DNA from: Chrysomallon squamiferum
Lineage: Eukaryota; Mollusca; Gastropoda; Neomphalida; Peltospiridae
NCBI GenBank assembly: GCA_012295275.1
Contig: CM022670.1
Coordinates: forward strand, 3,055,835-3,108,334
Direction: 5' to 3'
DNA length: 52,500 nt
The position numbers and the translations under genes are program-made. Of this stretch, positions 28,021 to 41,054 are shown piece by piece (within the stretch, counting starts at the first letter, position 1; the number at the start of each line of letters is the position of its first letter). Below the pieces are notes generated by a model. It made no database searches. It saw nothing but the letters and a program-made list of their open reading frames with translations, and was not told the DNA's origin.

Positions 28021-29672
28021 TTTCTCAGATTTCGTCTGATTTGTCTCTATGTTTAGCAAGAATACTCTTTAAATTAATTTGTTGTTTGTTTTTTTTTTTT
28101 TTTGATAGTTCATAGTGTCATCGCCTACGTCATATGTCTGGAGTTATTGAAGATAATATTTTAAAAAGCAACAAACACCAACTATATATTAATGGCAAAA
28201 AGTTTATCGGATATAGAATTTTAATGCAAGAATAATAAAATGTCAAGATTACGTTACAAAAACAGTTTGATATAAAATTTCGAGAAAATCAATTTTAATT
28301 ATAAAACATTATATGAACTACTGAGTTGTACTGTTAGTATCGTCACTGTTATTGTTATTAACATCATTATAATCATCAATATCATCGTCATCATTATTAT
28401 TATTCGTAGACATAGCAGCTGCAGCAATAGCAGTAATAGTAGTAACAATAACAGTAGCATCAGTATTGTTGATGCTTTTGCTTTATTTTCGCTTCCCTTC
28501 TCTAGGTTATTATTATTATTAGTCTATCTACTGAAAGCTTTATTGGTCGTTTAAGCATATATTTCTATATTGTTTGATATATCCTTCTCTTTTCTTTCTC
28601 GTTTTTTACTCTTCTTTTTTCTTGTATTTATTTATTTTGTATTTGAATTTTTTCTTCTATTTTAACAAACAACAGTCAAAATAACTGGATTGTGTTATAT
28701 GTTATATTTGCATTTCATTTTCGAAACTGTTATTTACACGAGAAAAGAAATAAATAATTTTGAATATAACCTTGACTTTTGCTTCTCCGAAGAATTACAT
28801 AATCATTAAATATCGAGCAAACATCTGAATCCCCAAACCTTCAGCATATACACGTCTTTGATATTTTCAAGCACAAATTTCTGCAAGGTTAAATCTTTTT
28901 CTTTTCTTCAATCAAGGTAAAAATCTTCTTAAAATACACAAGAATTTGGCCCAAATCCGAATTTTCTCAGAGTCGCAATTTGTTTGTCGTAATATTTGAT
29001 TGATCGGTGATCAAATATAATTCTGACCAACGTCATCGCTTTGAAAACAGGCGTGTTATAACAGGCATGAGTGTATAAATATTGAAAGGATTTCAATCAA
29101 ATTTGAAAATCTGCCAATTACCCGTAACACAGTTGCTAAATACTGCATTCTTTTTCAATATTATTTTGTTTGCATCAAATTCCTATCGCTTGGTCATGAT
29201 GCGACATTTGGTCCTTTTCTGTTCGTCATTTTTTTTTGTTTTCTCTTTTTTTTCAGTCAGTTTTATGACAGCCAAATGTTGCTTCCTTCAGCTGTGGTTT
29301 ATTTTATTCGTCCTATTTCCTATAAAGTGTCATCCGTTCGTTTGCTTGTATGAGACTTTTTCAGTATTGTGTGTGTTTTAACATGCGAATGAAAATACAT
29401 TAGCAGAAGGACATCAGTGATGGTGTATTTATTTGAAATTTACAATAAAGTATATTTATTTCTGTATTCATTTGTCTGCTATAATGTTGTTGTTTTGAGG
29501 GGCTTTTTTTTGTATTTATGTCGAGTTTATTTTAAATTCATGTTCTTCTATTTTTATAACTGCATTAGTGTTCCAGTGCATGCATTTTGTGTTCATGATG
29601 AATATTATTGATTTTATAATGTATTTATTTATTATGTTTTGTATTTATGTTTCATGTTTACTCTGAATACAC

Positions 29673-29735
<63 letters not shown>

Positions 29736-30361
29736 CGTATATAAATTTTATGTTCCGTTATATTTGCTATCATATTCCAGTATATTTATTAGCTTTTGTA
29801 GCCAGATATATTTATTTTGCCTTTAAGATCAAGTATATAAATATATATATATATATATATAAACAGATATGAATACGTAAGAATATTAAAATAATATGCT
29901 TAAGTACACGCTTTTAATTTAACGCCCAGCGTGAGCATATACAGCTATCATAAAGCGATTCTTCAGCATAAGTCTGTAGATATTGAAAATATATTATAAT
30001 ATAAGCAGACATCTTAACGTCTGATATGATGCGCAGTATAAAGTGCACTTATTACAGATAATCAGTGAAGCACTACAAATTCATCTATTTACAGAGCTTA
30101 TCTAGCGATTTTTTCGATACTTTCTGATCGTTTAATTCGACTGTTCCTGACAGGCTTTCACGCTGTTTTTTGTCCTTCCGAGCACTGTCCGTGAGTAACA
30201 ACAATTCATGTCAGACTGCACAAATGTCAGGGAAATTAGATTTAAGTGTAATTATGGTGTCATTTTGAATTATGTTACTGGACACTGTGTGACTTACAAT
30301 CAGCTAGATTCGCGTGTGGGCAGTTAATTTGTTTTCTGCTTACAGATGTGATTAACTGTTT

Positions 30362-30366
<5 letters not shown>
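28021..30366. other. Gene-free AT-rich DNA
   Basis: Contains ATC/ATT/AGT units (28340-28470), a CA/TA compound (29682-29735) and a TA run (29838-29860). The stretch 29880-30340 is unique with no supported frame. Confidence 0.55.

Positions 30367-30453
<87 letters not shown>
30367..30453. repeat. (CT)n microsatellite
   Basis: About 43 uninterrupted CT units. A second CT run of similar type lies about 390 bases downstream. Confidence 0.95.
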
Positions 30454-30457
<4 letters not shown>

Positions 30458-30840
30458 ACTATTTTGTTATTTACACTTCTCCTCTTCCATTTTTCTCATA
30501 TTTTAACACGTACGAAGGGTATTGCACAATGAAGCACGTAAAGTAATTTTTTATATATTTTATATAACTAATTACGTGTTGTTATTCAGGTCTGTTTATC
30601 GCTGAAATTGATATAATTTATACAAAATACGCCCACATATACACATATAACACGTGTGTCTCTCTGATTTTAAGTGCAACATTTTATCATCACGTACAAT
30701 CTATTCGACAAAAACCTGTTCCAATCTAATCTCTTGAGGAAAACTAGATCTCCACGCACAAATATGTACCTGCTTAGAAAACTACAAATGTTTGTAAAAC
30801 TCGTTTAGTTTGATGTTACCGATAGCTATCTCACCTACTT

Positions 30841-30959
<119 letters not shown>

Positions 30960-31356
30960 TTTTCATTTTCATTTTAAAAGCACAATCTCTTTATGTTCCT
31001 TTGTTTTCTCCGAATATATCTCTCACTCTTTCTGGTTTTTTTTTTCTCTCTCTTTATCTGTCTACATCTATCTAACTACATATCCATCTATTTATCCATT
31101 TATTTGAAAACACAACATGTTTAACCAAAATATATACAGCATTAAAAAATAAGGTAAAAACACCTGACTTAATTAAATACGAAGTTGATTCTATTTCGGA
31201 ATATTTTGCCTCGAGGACTTTTTAACCTGTTTCTATTTTACTCGACATTTACTTTAAAAATGGAATATGTTTAAGTTTTTTTTGTTGTTGTTGCGCTTGC
31301 ATCATCCACTCAGTTATCTAATAAACTAGCATTTTCATTTTAGATAAAAACAGCTC

Positions 31357-31389
<33 letters not shown>

Positions 31390-31661
31390 GTTGTTGTTGC
31401 TGTTTTCGTCGTTGCCTTTGTCCTTGTTGTTATTGAACAATCATTACTGAGATTACACTAGCAGATTCAAATACGCTCTTCAGTTATAAAATAAATGTTA
31501 CTTTAGTTCTATAGATAAAATATTTCACACGGTTAAATATCATCTTTACATAATTATATACCTGCTTAAATACGAAATGTAAACGGACATTTGAATACGT
31601 GTGTGTGTGTGATAGTATATGCATATATAGGTATGTACGTATGTATGTAACAAACACACAA

Positions 31662-31728
<67 letters not shown>

Positions 31729-32230
31729 TACTTATAGATCACATACATATTCACACAAATACACATACACACAGATATATAAAAATATATTGCATATGTG
31801 TGTGTGTGTGTCTATATATATATATATACTAATAATGAGAGAGAGAGAGAAAGAGAGTTACAGGCACAGTTAATTATTTATACAACATATTCTAAATTAA
31901 TTATTTACAAAATATCTATACACACTTTAACCACTATTAGCATTATCATCCAAATTATTGTTGGAGGTTTCTAAGGGAGTTAACTCTCTGGAAAAGACAT
32001 ATATTCAATTCTTCATGATTAACTCGCTTTTCATGCATTTTGTTCAATATGTAATGTTTGTTTTATTCTATATTTGTCTTTCAATGAGATGAGCAACATC
32101 AGAAACTTAGTAAGACATTAAAAAGAAATAATTTGTGACAACAGACAGAAAGAGAATATCTGTGAGCAGAGTAAGAGAAGAATTAATGAAATTAGTGTAT
32201 GGCGTGTTTAACTTCATTTTGTTTTTGATA

Positions 32231-32256
32231 GTAATAATAACAACAACAACAACAAC

Positions 32257-32310
<54 letters not shown>

Positions 32311-32457
32311 CATAAACACGAACATTACTAGTAGAATCATCTTCAACAACTATAAAACAAAAACAAAAACAAATATAAACAAGATCAAAAATGATAATGA
32401 CGATAGTTATAGTGATAACGATAATGATACTGATACTACTACTACTACTACTACTAC

Positions 32458-32488
<31 letters not shown>

Positions 32489-32515
32489 AAGAAGAAGAAA
32501 AAGAAGAAGAAGAAA
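32231..32515. repeat. (AAC)n(AAT)n and (ACT)n(AAG)n arrays
   Basis: AAC/AAT units at 32231-32312, a mixed A-rich linker, ACT units at about 32434-32459 and AAG units at about 32460-32515. A third AAT run follows at 32749-32812. Confidence 0.93.
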
Positions 32516-32747
32516 AGATCAAGTCAAAGATAACACATAACGAATTTGTATGTAAAGAAAAATTTATTTTGTATATAAAAAGTATCATACAAAAAGAGTA
32601 TTTACAAATACTTACATTTCCGCGGTTATCTGTACACGCAAAAACGAATTCTATATACAGGTTTCACTGGTATGTGTTACAAGAAAAATATAAAATGTTT
32701 AGCTTCTTTTCTCTTTTTTTTTTTTTTTTTTTTCAAGAAATTTTATC

Positions 32748-32748
<1 letters not shown>

Positions 32749-32811
<63 letters not shown>

Positions 32812-32812
32812 T
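32749..32812. repeat. (AAT)n microsatellite
   Basis: About 21 uninterrupted AAT units shortly after a poly-T run (32715-32733). Confidence 0.95.
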
Positions 32813-33478
32813 AAAGAATATTTGTGTCAGACATTTCAAAATTTAAACTTTTATGAAAAATGCTGATGTTAAGTCGTATCTGTTTTGAAAAGTTAAATAA
32901 TATAAATCTTAATAATAAAAGAAATAATTAAAGAAAAGAAACTGAAGAATGACAGTTATAACTATGAACATAACAGTGTTATATCACAGCCCTTTAAGAA
33001 GTCAAATGATGAAGAGATGTACAGAGACTAGATCGAAAATTCTTCTTGTCTTTCGTGTATTACTATTGTCTGTGACAAAATTCTGTGGCTCAAATTTCTT
33101 TTCATAACTGTTTCTTCATCGAAACATTTCCGAAAGCAGATTTGTCAGAGTATATGAGTTTGTGTTCTTAAAATGGTTCACTTTCTGCATGTCCAGAATG
33201 CTAAAAAGAGTTTTTTTTTTTTTTTTTTTTCACTTAATTTCTTCTACAGGATTAATTAACTGAACTTTTTAAACATGGAGTGTTTCTATGGTACTCTTTC
33301 TCTTTTAGATGGCTTCCGAAAATACGGAATGCATGAAAATGTTCATATTTTTCCATTTCTTTTCGTTTTGAAAATAAAGAACATTGTTATTTTTAACTTC
33401 TGTACTGAAAATACTGTTTTTGTTTCATTTTCTTTCTGAAACCAGAAAGCGTAAAAGTCTTTAACTTCCTTTCTCTGC

Positions 33479-33484
33479 TTTATT
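33479..33484 (-). terminator. Candidate polyadenylation signal of gene B
   Basis: AATAAA on the minus strand about 195 bases after the gene B stop. Several further AATAAA-like hexamers occur in the AT-rich DNA down to 32560, so the true 3' end is uncertain. An ATTTA-containing stretch starts directly after the stop codon (33660-33678 region). Confidence 0.3.
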
Positions 33485-33678
33485 TCGAATGACGAATACT
33501 TTTAGTGTGTATTAAACATATAATACTGCTTCTGTATCAGTCTGCTTCTTGATCAGGATCTTCTGTACAACTTATAAACCAAGAGCAGCGAAATGTTTCT
33601 TTGCATAGACATAAATCACAAAAGTTTATATGAACACAAAGTCATTTTTTTTTTTTTTAAATATATATATATTTATAA

Positions 33679-34149
33679 TCACTCGTCTTCATCACTTTCT
33701 TCCAGCGTCTGAAGAATGGGAGATCTCGGAATGACGGGAGACAGATTGGGAGACGAGATTCTGCTGGGAGAGCTGGGAGGACTGTCGCCCTGGAGCGCGT
33801 GGAACCAGACTGGCAGCGTCTGCTCGTCCTCGGCTTCCAGGACGATGGCGTTCCCCTCGAAGTCGTTGGAGACGATCTTCAGCTCCGAGCGCTCTCCTGG
33901 CATCACGAAGCAGTGCTTCAGACTCACGAACGTGCACCTGCTGCAGAAGACCTCGTCCTTGCTGATAACGGCGTAGTGCTCGAAGCAGTTTCTGTAGACC
34001 TTGACGTGGACGGGGATTCTCCGCGTCTTGCTGCCGAAAGACTGGAGCAGACACATCGGACCCGCGTGGATCTCTTTCCCGTCTCGGGAGTTCTGGTAGG
34101 ACGATTCTTCTGGAAGACGACAGTTGTGCAGTGACAGTAGATGCCGCAT
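33679..34149 (-). CDS. Gene B: small intronless PH-like domain protein (156 aa)
   Basis: One exon of 156 codons plus TGA (33679-33681), starting at a true ATG at 34149. The base composition is clearly more GC-rich than the flanks. The PH-like region spans about residues 25-121: RRIPVHVKVYRN, then FEHYAVI (51-61), CTFVSLKHC, ELKIVSND-FEG, AIVLEAED, and a final helix with Trp115 (PVWFHAL). A Ser-Pro-rich tail follows: SPPSSPSR, SSPNLSPV, PRSP, then QTLEESDEDE. SP dipeptides are typical proline-directed kinase sites (established); their use here is inferred. Several Cys residues (69, 72, 80) sit in the central strands; gene A shares the CxxC spacing. No signal peptide or membrane segment. The same-strand frame offset and the antisense strand are also open for long stretches, which is a by-product of high GC. 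The molecular function is not known. Confidence 0.92.
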   Translation of the reverse strand: MRHLLSLHNCRLPEESSYQNSRDGKEIHAGPMCLLQSFGSKTRRIPVHVKVYRNCFEHYAVISKDEVFCSRCTFVSLKHCFVMPGERSELKIVSNDFEGNAIVLEAEDEQTLPVWFHALQGDSPPSSPSRISSPNLSPVIPRSPILQTLEESDEDE

Positions 34150-34448
34150 GGTGAAAATATACTTTTGTCTTATTTCCTCTAATTAAAAAACAAAAAGAAA
34201 TAATGATCTTGTTTCTTGAACCGGTTTCCGAATCTTTTTTGATTAAGTCCAATTTCAGAAATCTTGAAGGAAAGTTCTTTTTGTCTGGTTGGCTGTAGCC
34301 AAAGAATAGTTCTTTTATAAATGAAGTGCTTCTGTAATCGATGAGCAATGAAGTTATGAAAGAAAGGTTTGATTCAGTTTATCAATCTTCAAAGACTTAT
34401 GTAACAAAAAAGTCTTCTGCCAGAATCCAAAGAAAAAGTATGTTCTAG

Positions 34449-34547
34449 TTACAAATGATCGGTCTTTCTTGTGGAAATATGTCTATCACAAATTCTGAAT
34501 AACTGCCTGAATTTTTCCCGAGAAGAGAAAAGGAACAACAACAGCAT
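34449..34547 (-). other. Upstream ORF in the gene B leader (32 codons)
   Basis: This is the only sense-strand ATG I find between the predicted start of transcription (about 34560) and the gene B start. It opens at 34547, runs 32 codons beginning MLLLFLFSS and stops at TAA (34449-34451), about 300 bases before the main ATG. It would lie only some 13 bases from the cap, so leaky scanning past it is likely. Whether it is translated or represses gene B is unknown. Confidence 0.35.
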
Positions 34548-34559
34548 CCAGAGAAGCTC

Positions 34560-34650
34560 TGTGGTGGAGAAACAAACTCGGCATATTTATACCATGTGGT
34601 CTTTTTCCCCAGTGGATGTTGAAGTGTTTACATTTCAATGACTGACGTTT
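34560..34650 (-). promoter_or_regulatory. Gene B core promoter (AAACGTCA, TATA)
   Basis: On the minus strand, GTATAAATATG places TATAAATA at 34584-34591. A CACAG context around 34560-34562 lies about 30 bases downstream and is the likely start of transcription. AAACGTCA (core 34643-34648) lies about 55 bases upstream of the TATA box and repeats the octamer seen in the gene A promoter. No clean CCAAT box is visible within 60 bases. The implied leader is about 410 bases long. Confidence 0.65.
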
Positions 34651-34959
34651 CTTGTCCAAACATCGCTGTTTGTTTTGGTTTTTCTACGCCTTAGTTTACT
34701 CCCCATACAAAAATATTAGCAGAAAGTGTCAAAGAAACGAAACTTAAATAACGGACTAAAAAGAAAGGTATTTATTAAAGGTACACTAATCTATCTTTGT
34801 TGTAAAAGGTAACCGTGTTTGTTATAATGGGTTTGTATTGTAAACATAGACTTTGAAAACGGTTGACATATGATGTAAGGAATCGTTTTCTGTTTGGTTA
34901 GATTATTCAAACAAATTGAATATTGTTTATTATTTATTTATTTATTTATTATTATTATT

Positions 34960-34998
<39 letters not shown>

Positions 34999-35629
34999 AC
35001 TGTTAAGATAAAATGATAAGCTCCTTTATCATGACATAGACGAACGTATGAACTAAAACACATGGCCACTAATGCCGACAACAAGTTTTATTTCCATTAA
35101 CATTTGACTATTTTCCAATAAAACTAGGTAATTATATGGTTGATATTTATTCATTCTTTGTTTTTATTTGTTTTTACATTCATTCATTCAAAGAAACACA
35201 GGACATCCTTTGTTTCTAAATGAATGAATTTGAATGAAAAAAAATATAAAAAAAAAAACATTATTTAATTGAATGGTTTCTATACTATAAAATAATATGA
35301 AGAAGACAATTATGTGATAAAATAAAATTGCAACCATATTAATAATAAAAATTATTAAAAATTATTCTCCGACTATTATTACTACAATTAGTACTACTAG
35401 TCCTACTACTACTACTACTATTAATAATTATAATTATAATTATGACGATGACGATGAAAGAAGAAGAAGAAGAATAACATCATCAACAACATGAATGAAA
35501 GCACCACAAGAAGATAAGAACAGCAGTATCTTTATCAAAACGACACAACAAAAATATATTAAAATAATAAATTTGAAAATGTTGCACTATCTGTATGTTG
35601 TAACACGTAGTAGGAAGACAATAACAAGA

Positions 35630-35800
35630 GGTTACGCGGGACAAAAGGAAGCGAGTTTGAGATTAGACGTCAGGTGTGAAATCTCGCTTTATGAGCTCCG
35701 CATCTTCAACGTTGTTTGCTGGGTCCTGTGTGTTTGAACTGAGTTTATCGTAACAGTGACGAACAGAGTGCACAGGTTCACACAAAAACAGCACAGAACA
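35630..35800 (+). repeat. Dispersed repeat, copy 1
   Basis: This segment aligns to 36530-36695 over about 165 bases with many substitutions and small gaps. Shared landmarks in order are GGGAC, GATTAG, TTTGCTGGGT, GTGTTTGAAC, AGTTTATC and GCACAGGTTCA. The two copies are in direct orientation about 890 bases apart. No coding frame is conserved between them, so this is most likely an old interspersed repeat or a segmental duplication. Confidence 0.65.
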
Positions 35801-36529
35801 CAAGAAATGGCTGAGAAAATTGGGAAATGAAAGAAATATAATGCTTGTGTTGGAGAGAGAGAAAAAGAAAGAGTGGTGGGAGAGAGATAAAAGGGAGAGA
35901 GGTAGAAAGAGACAGACGGAGAAAAAAATAGAAAAAATAGCTACGAAACAAACTTGGTTATTCTACATAGTATTTATTATGGTAATAATAATTCTAAAAA
36001 ATAAATAAATAAATAAATACATAAATAAGTAGATAAATAAATAATAATAACAACATCAGAACAACAACAACAATAACTACAAGAGCAGCAACAACAACAG
36101 TAACAGAATGTAAAAGGGCAGGAGAAAAAAGAGAGAGAAAAAAATTAATATATATATATTTAAAAAAAAGAAAAAGAATATTAACAGGTCAGTATACAGA
36201 AATAGATAAATGCTGTTGAGTGAGTGAGTGCTCTGTTCGGATATATATATATATATATCTATATATATATATGTATGTATGTACATACGTGAAAATCAAC
36301 ATTAAAATAAAAACACGTATCATATTGCTCTCCTATATTAACCTTAAATCCTTCCATACCACACTAAAATTATTATCAGACACGAATCAATTGCACGTCA
36401 TATTATATCACATTACGTCATATCTTAGCACTTAATATTACATCATATCGTACTATTAGATAAGAATTAGACGTCGTCTTTATCATTATCGTCTCGGTAC
36501 CAGGAAGAGGAAGTAATGATGCAAGAAAC

Positions 36530-36695
36530 TGGAGCGGGGAGTAGGACGGGACTTTAAGATTAGCAGTCTGGTGATAAACCCGAGCTTTTCAGTCCAGCAT
36601 CCTCTCATTTCTTTGCTGGGTGCCCAGTGTTTGAACGAAGTTTATCATAACAACGACAAACTAAGCGCACAGGTTCATGCAGAAACATAATCCAA
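36530..36695 (+). repeat. Dispersed repeat, copy 2
   Basis: Second copy of the element at 35630-35800, same orientation and same ordered landmarks (GGGAC, GATTAG, TTTGCTGGGT, GTGTTTGAAC, AGTTTATC, GCACAGGTTCA). The divergence suggests an old insertion or duplication. Confidence 0.65.
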
Positions 36696-39360
36696 AACTG
36701 AACTTATAAAAAACAACAAGGAAACAACAGAAAGAATAACAGAATGTCTAGACGTACCAAAACAAAATGACAGAGATTCCTTTGCCTTGTTCACAGTATT
36801 AGTTACAGCAAATGATAATATTTTGAAACTACCTATGGAATATTAGATAAATCACATGTTATGTTTCAATGTATGGTATTCTACGACTAAACTTATATGA
36901 AATTTTTACAAACAGCTTTACGCCAGTTCCCATTCCAATAGCTGAACAATTCCTTTTCCAGAAACTTTGTACATACTTTCATCTCTAAAGGAATAATAAT
37001 TATACGTATTAAATAAATAAATAAATCCATTACATTTAATTAACTGATTGAAGTAGTCTGATGAATTCTCATCACTATACAAGACAGCTAGGTTTGACTT
37101 TAGTAGTAAAAAGTTTTGAGGAGTCATTCAGTAAAATTTATTTCATTATCATTTCTGCTGTGTGGTAATCGATCTAACTAATGTCAAATTACAGTTGTTT
37201 TTAATTAATTTATTTATTTATTTATTTATTTATTTATATTCAGTTCAGAATTTTTCTCACAGATCAAAAATTAAGTACTTGAATATAACAGATCAAAATA
37301 CAGACAGGTAACATATTTTCCTTTTGCGTGCACTTAGTTCTTAACCGTTTCTTTTCCAAACATTGAAATGTTCATCGATATAAACAAACCAAAAATATGT
37401 GTTTATATCTCTATGATTTAAGGTGGTCATGTGTACGTCCGCGTGGAAGTGTGTGTGTCTGAAAGATCCTGAATACCAGAGTCTGTCGTAGACACCGTTT
37501 TCTTTACTCTTGGATTAGAGTGAGACATACTCAAAGTTCATGCAAGTGTCGTAAATTCAAAAGAAATTTCTTAAATCAAAATAGAAAGTGAAAATATTTT
37601 GCACATATCGGATATAAAATGACAATCATTTTTTTTTTTTTTTACTTTTGTTCATTATGTTATTGAATTTCCACAACCTGCACAGGTTTCAACGGAAAGA
37701 CAGAGAAGTTTGAAAAAGATAGAAAGAGAAAAATGAGACAGATAGACCGATAGACTGAGAGACAGAAAGGCAGACATCCATCAAGACAGACAGACATTGA
37801 GACAGATTAATAGATAAAAAAAGAGGAACAGACACTCATAGAGAAACCAAGGAACCAAGAAATTCCAAGAAAAGACGATGGAAATGAGCTAGAAAAAAAT
37901 ATCTTAAAAAAAGAAAGGAGGAAAAACGAAGTAAAAGACAAAAAAACCCAAAGAATATTATTCTTTTTAGAGTTTAATTCTTCAGACAACAACAAAAACA
38001 ATATATCCACACACCATCTAGCTTCTTTACCAAAGCAAACGTCCTTGTACAAAAATAACATCTTCAAAAGCAAGGCAACCAATAACACACAATACGTTTT
38101 TCTCTTAATTCAGACGGCCGCATACTTCTAATTGCTTAATTGTGACAGCAATGTTAGCACACGGCGTAACGGTTGCACAGTGGAAACAAGCTATGTCCGA
38201 AAACGCCCGCACATTTTTCTCCTGAATTTTCTGAATTTGCTCTTTTTACTAAATTGGTCTCGTTGTTGTGTTTTTTTGCAAGAGGTTTTTTAGTATATAG
38301 CGAGATTTGTTACAAGTATATTGCGAAAATGCAGATTAAGGTCAGTTATTTCTAAGAATTTTTTTAATTATTATTTTTTTGAAAAGAGCAGTATGAACTG
38401 TTAATTTTTTTTCATATCATTCATATACGCATTACTCCGGTAAATTTATGTTTAAGAAAATTAAAACATGAAAACGAATTATATTTATTTATAATAATGT
38501 AATTATTTAAACTACACATTACATTATATAAAATACATTATCATTATATATGCATAATGAAATTGCAATTGTTTTTCGATTAATTAAACTATAATGTTTT
38601 ATACACTTTTAAACACCATCTATTTTGTAATAAAATTTAACAAAACTGATTTTCCATATATATATTGTTATTAACTGATATATCAAATACTCATAGCATT
38701 TTCAAATTTCAAATAGTTTATATAATTTTCAAATTAGCAGTCACATTACAACCCACAGTCGATAATATACCTTGATAAATTATATATAAATAAATAAATA
38801 ATATGTATGTTTTTATTATTTTTCCTTTCTTATCTTTCTTTATATAAACATTTCGCCCAGTTCCTTCTCTTTGCATTGTGGAAATTTCTCTCACATTCTC
38901 AGCTGCAGTTTAAACTTTGATCTAAATTTCGTCAAGTATTTTAAACAAATTCATGTCTCGTAAAGGATTCACGTGTTGTTAACCCTTTTTATCTCAAATG
39001 CAACATAAGTCTACCTTACTGTCTTGCGTGTAGAGAGTTTTTACATTTATGTTTATGAATCACATGACATCATTAAAAAGAACAAGAAAAACAACACAAA
39101 TGTACATAGACGCACACAAACATGTACAAATCTATGAAAAACTGAATTTAAATATTTTATTTCTAAATCTAACAAATGAAATATATATTTTGTAACTCTA
39201 AAGCTATATTAAATATAAGGTGTTTTACGTGAATTTTGATCTAAAACTGAATTACCACTGAGAAAAACATGGGGTAGAAATCAGGGTCTTCGTCATCTTC
39301 TTTTTCTTCCTTTGGTTTTCTTATCTTTTCCTTTTTTTATATTTTTCTTTATATATTTAT

Positions 39361-39375
39361 GTGTGTATGTGTGTA

Positions 39376-39464
<89 letters not shown>
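39361..39464. repeat. (GT)n(GA)n compound microsatellite
   Basis: GT units (with two GTAT interruptions) at 39361-39393 join a pure GA run to 39464. Same architecture as 6974-7091. Confidence 0.95.
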
Positions 39465-39466
<2 letters not shown>

Positions 39467-40600
39467 CAAAAAGAGAATACTAACGAGAAATCGAAAATTT
39501 ATTTTGAACGAGAGACACACAGACATACAGATGTGCAAAAAGAATGAATGGAAAGAAAGGACAGAACATGATAAAGTAAGCAAAGAGAGATGAAGCAACA
39601 AACAGAAACAAAAAGATTACACTGGTTTTTTTCTCTTTCCTTTTCGTTTTTTTTTTTTTTTTTTTTTTTTTTTCTTTCCGTTCTTTTCGTCTTTCCGGAA
39701 GACAACATTTTAAGCAGTTAATGCGAACACCCTCAGCCTGTTTACCTGAGACTTGACCTGAGATCAGCTCGGGTATTACAGTGAATGTTTTCTGATTTTA
39801 CGTCCCCAGCTTACTTCCTCGAGTCACTCTTTTCAGAGAAAACAAAAAAATCCATCTAGCGATACGAAGACACAGAAACAGCTTACTCGCAGTGTTAAAT
39901 GTTCACATCTTCAAATTACTTTTTAAAAATCAATTAATAATACAGTATTCTGACGTTGTAACTTCAATCGTTTGTAACTGTACAACGTTGCCCTTCCCGA
40001 GTGTTCACGTCGAAGTTGTCACAAAGATTTTCTGACCATGGCTTAAAAATTATAGGGATAAGAGTGAGATAATCTCAAGGATTAAGTTTAATTGCTTGTT
40101 CTTTTAGAAACTAAAACCAGTTGAACCGTTAAGAAGATCCGTCCCCACCTTTTAAATAAATATTAGTCAGTGAGTAATGAGTTAAAAATATCCGACGAAA
40201 AAAGAGCTAAATTTTCTAAAACGATTGGAAGTATTAGAACCATACAAGCCGAAAAATGTTTTTCATTTAAAATATATATCTGAAAAAAAGAAATATATAT
40301 GTGTGTGCGTGTGTGTGTATGTGGGTGTGTGTGTTGTGCAAAAATATAGTTATTATGGTAAGCATACACGCGTATACTCTCATATAATTCGTCCCCAATA
40401 CACACTCGTGTATATGCATGTTTGTGTATGTATGTATATGTATGCATGTGTGTGTGTGTGTGTGTGAATGTGTACGAGTGTGTACACATATAATGTGTGT
40501 TCAAACGAAATTTCTTAAAATGAATAATGAAAGGAAAAGTAATTCTTCGTAATATATTAAACCTCTGATTCCTTGATTCATTCATTCTTTTTGTACCGTA

Positions 40601-41017
40601 ATTCTACAACACAAAAACAAGGACGTGCTCAGACTATGAAATTCTAGTCTTTTCCAGATCTTAGTATTATTTTTTCACCACTGCGAGTAATTCACAAGCT
40701 ATTGCTTGGATTCAGTGGTGTTCCCAGCTGAAGTGAACTGTCGTGAATCCACAGAAGACTTTAAGAAACTGACAGTTCTTGTTTCATCAACTAGTTCCTG
40801 AAATGGCAAGCTAGTGTTATGCAGTACTTGATGTTAGATGAAATCATTTTCTAATACGTAATACGCATTCTTACAACTGTAAATATATTTTATAAACATT
40901 AATGGACCGCCTCTAGCTGTCAATAAAAAAAAACAAAAAACAAGTGACAACAATATTAACGTAGTAGTGGTAGCAATAGTAGTAGCAGTAGTAGTAATAG
41001 TAGTAGTAGTGGTAGTA

Positions 41018-41054
<37 letters not shown>

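Larger units (their letters stand above)
34651..40600. other. Gene-free DNA between genes B and C, left part
   Basis: TTTA/ATT/GTT array (34930-34998), ACT/AAT/GAC/AAG units (35395-35475), AAAT/AAC units (36000-36105), TA runs (36240-36273), AGAC-type words (37740-37810), the GT/GA run at 39361, poly-T (39646-39674) and TATG/TG units (40290-40480), besides the dispersed repeat pair. Confidence 0.55.

Noticed and set aside
33799-34134. 111-codon frame antisense to gene B
   Set aside because: A GC-driven shadow of gene B. No equivalent antisense frame is conserved in the paralogs.
33692-34348. Long open frame of 218 codons overlapping gene B on the same strand in another frame
   Set aside because: It lies in the GC-rich gene B exon, where stop codons are rare in all frames. 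Its sequence has no counterpart in genes A or C, whereas the annotated frame is conserved in all three.
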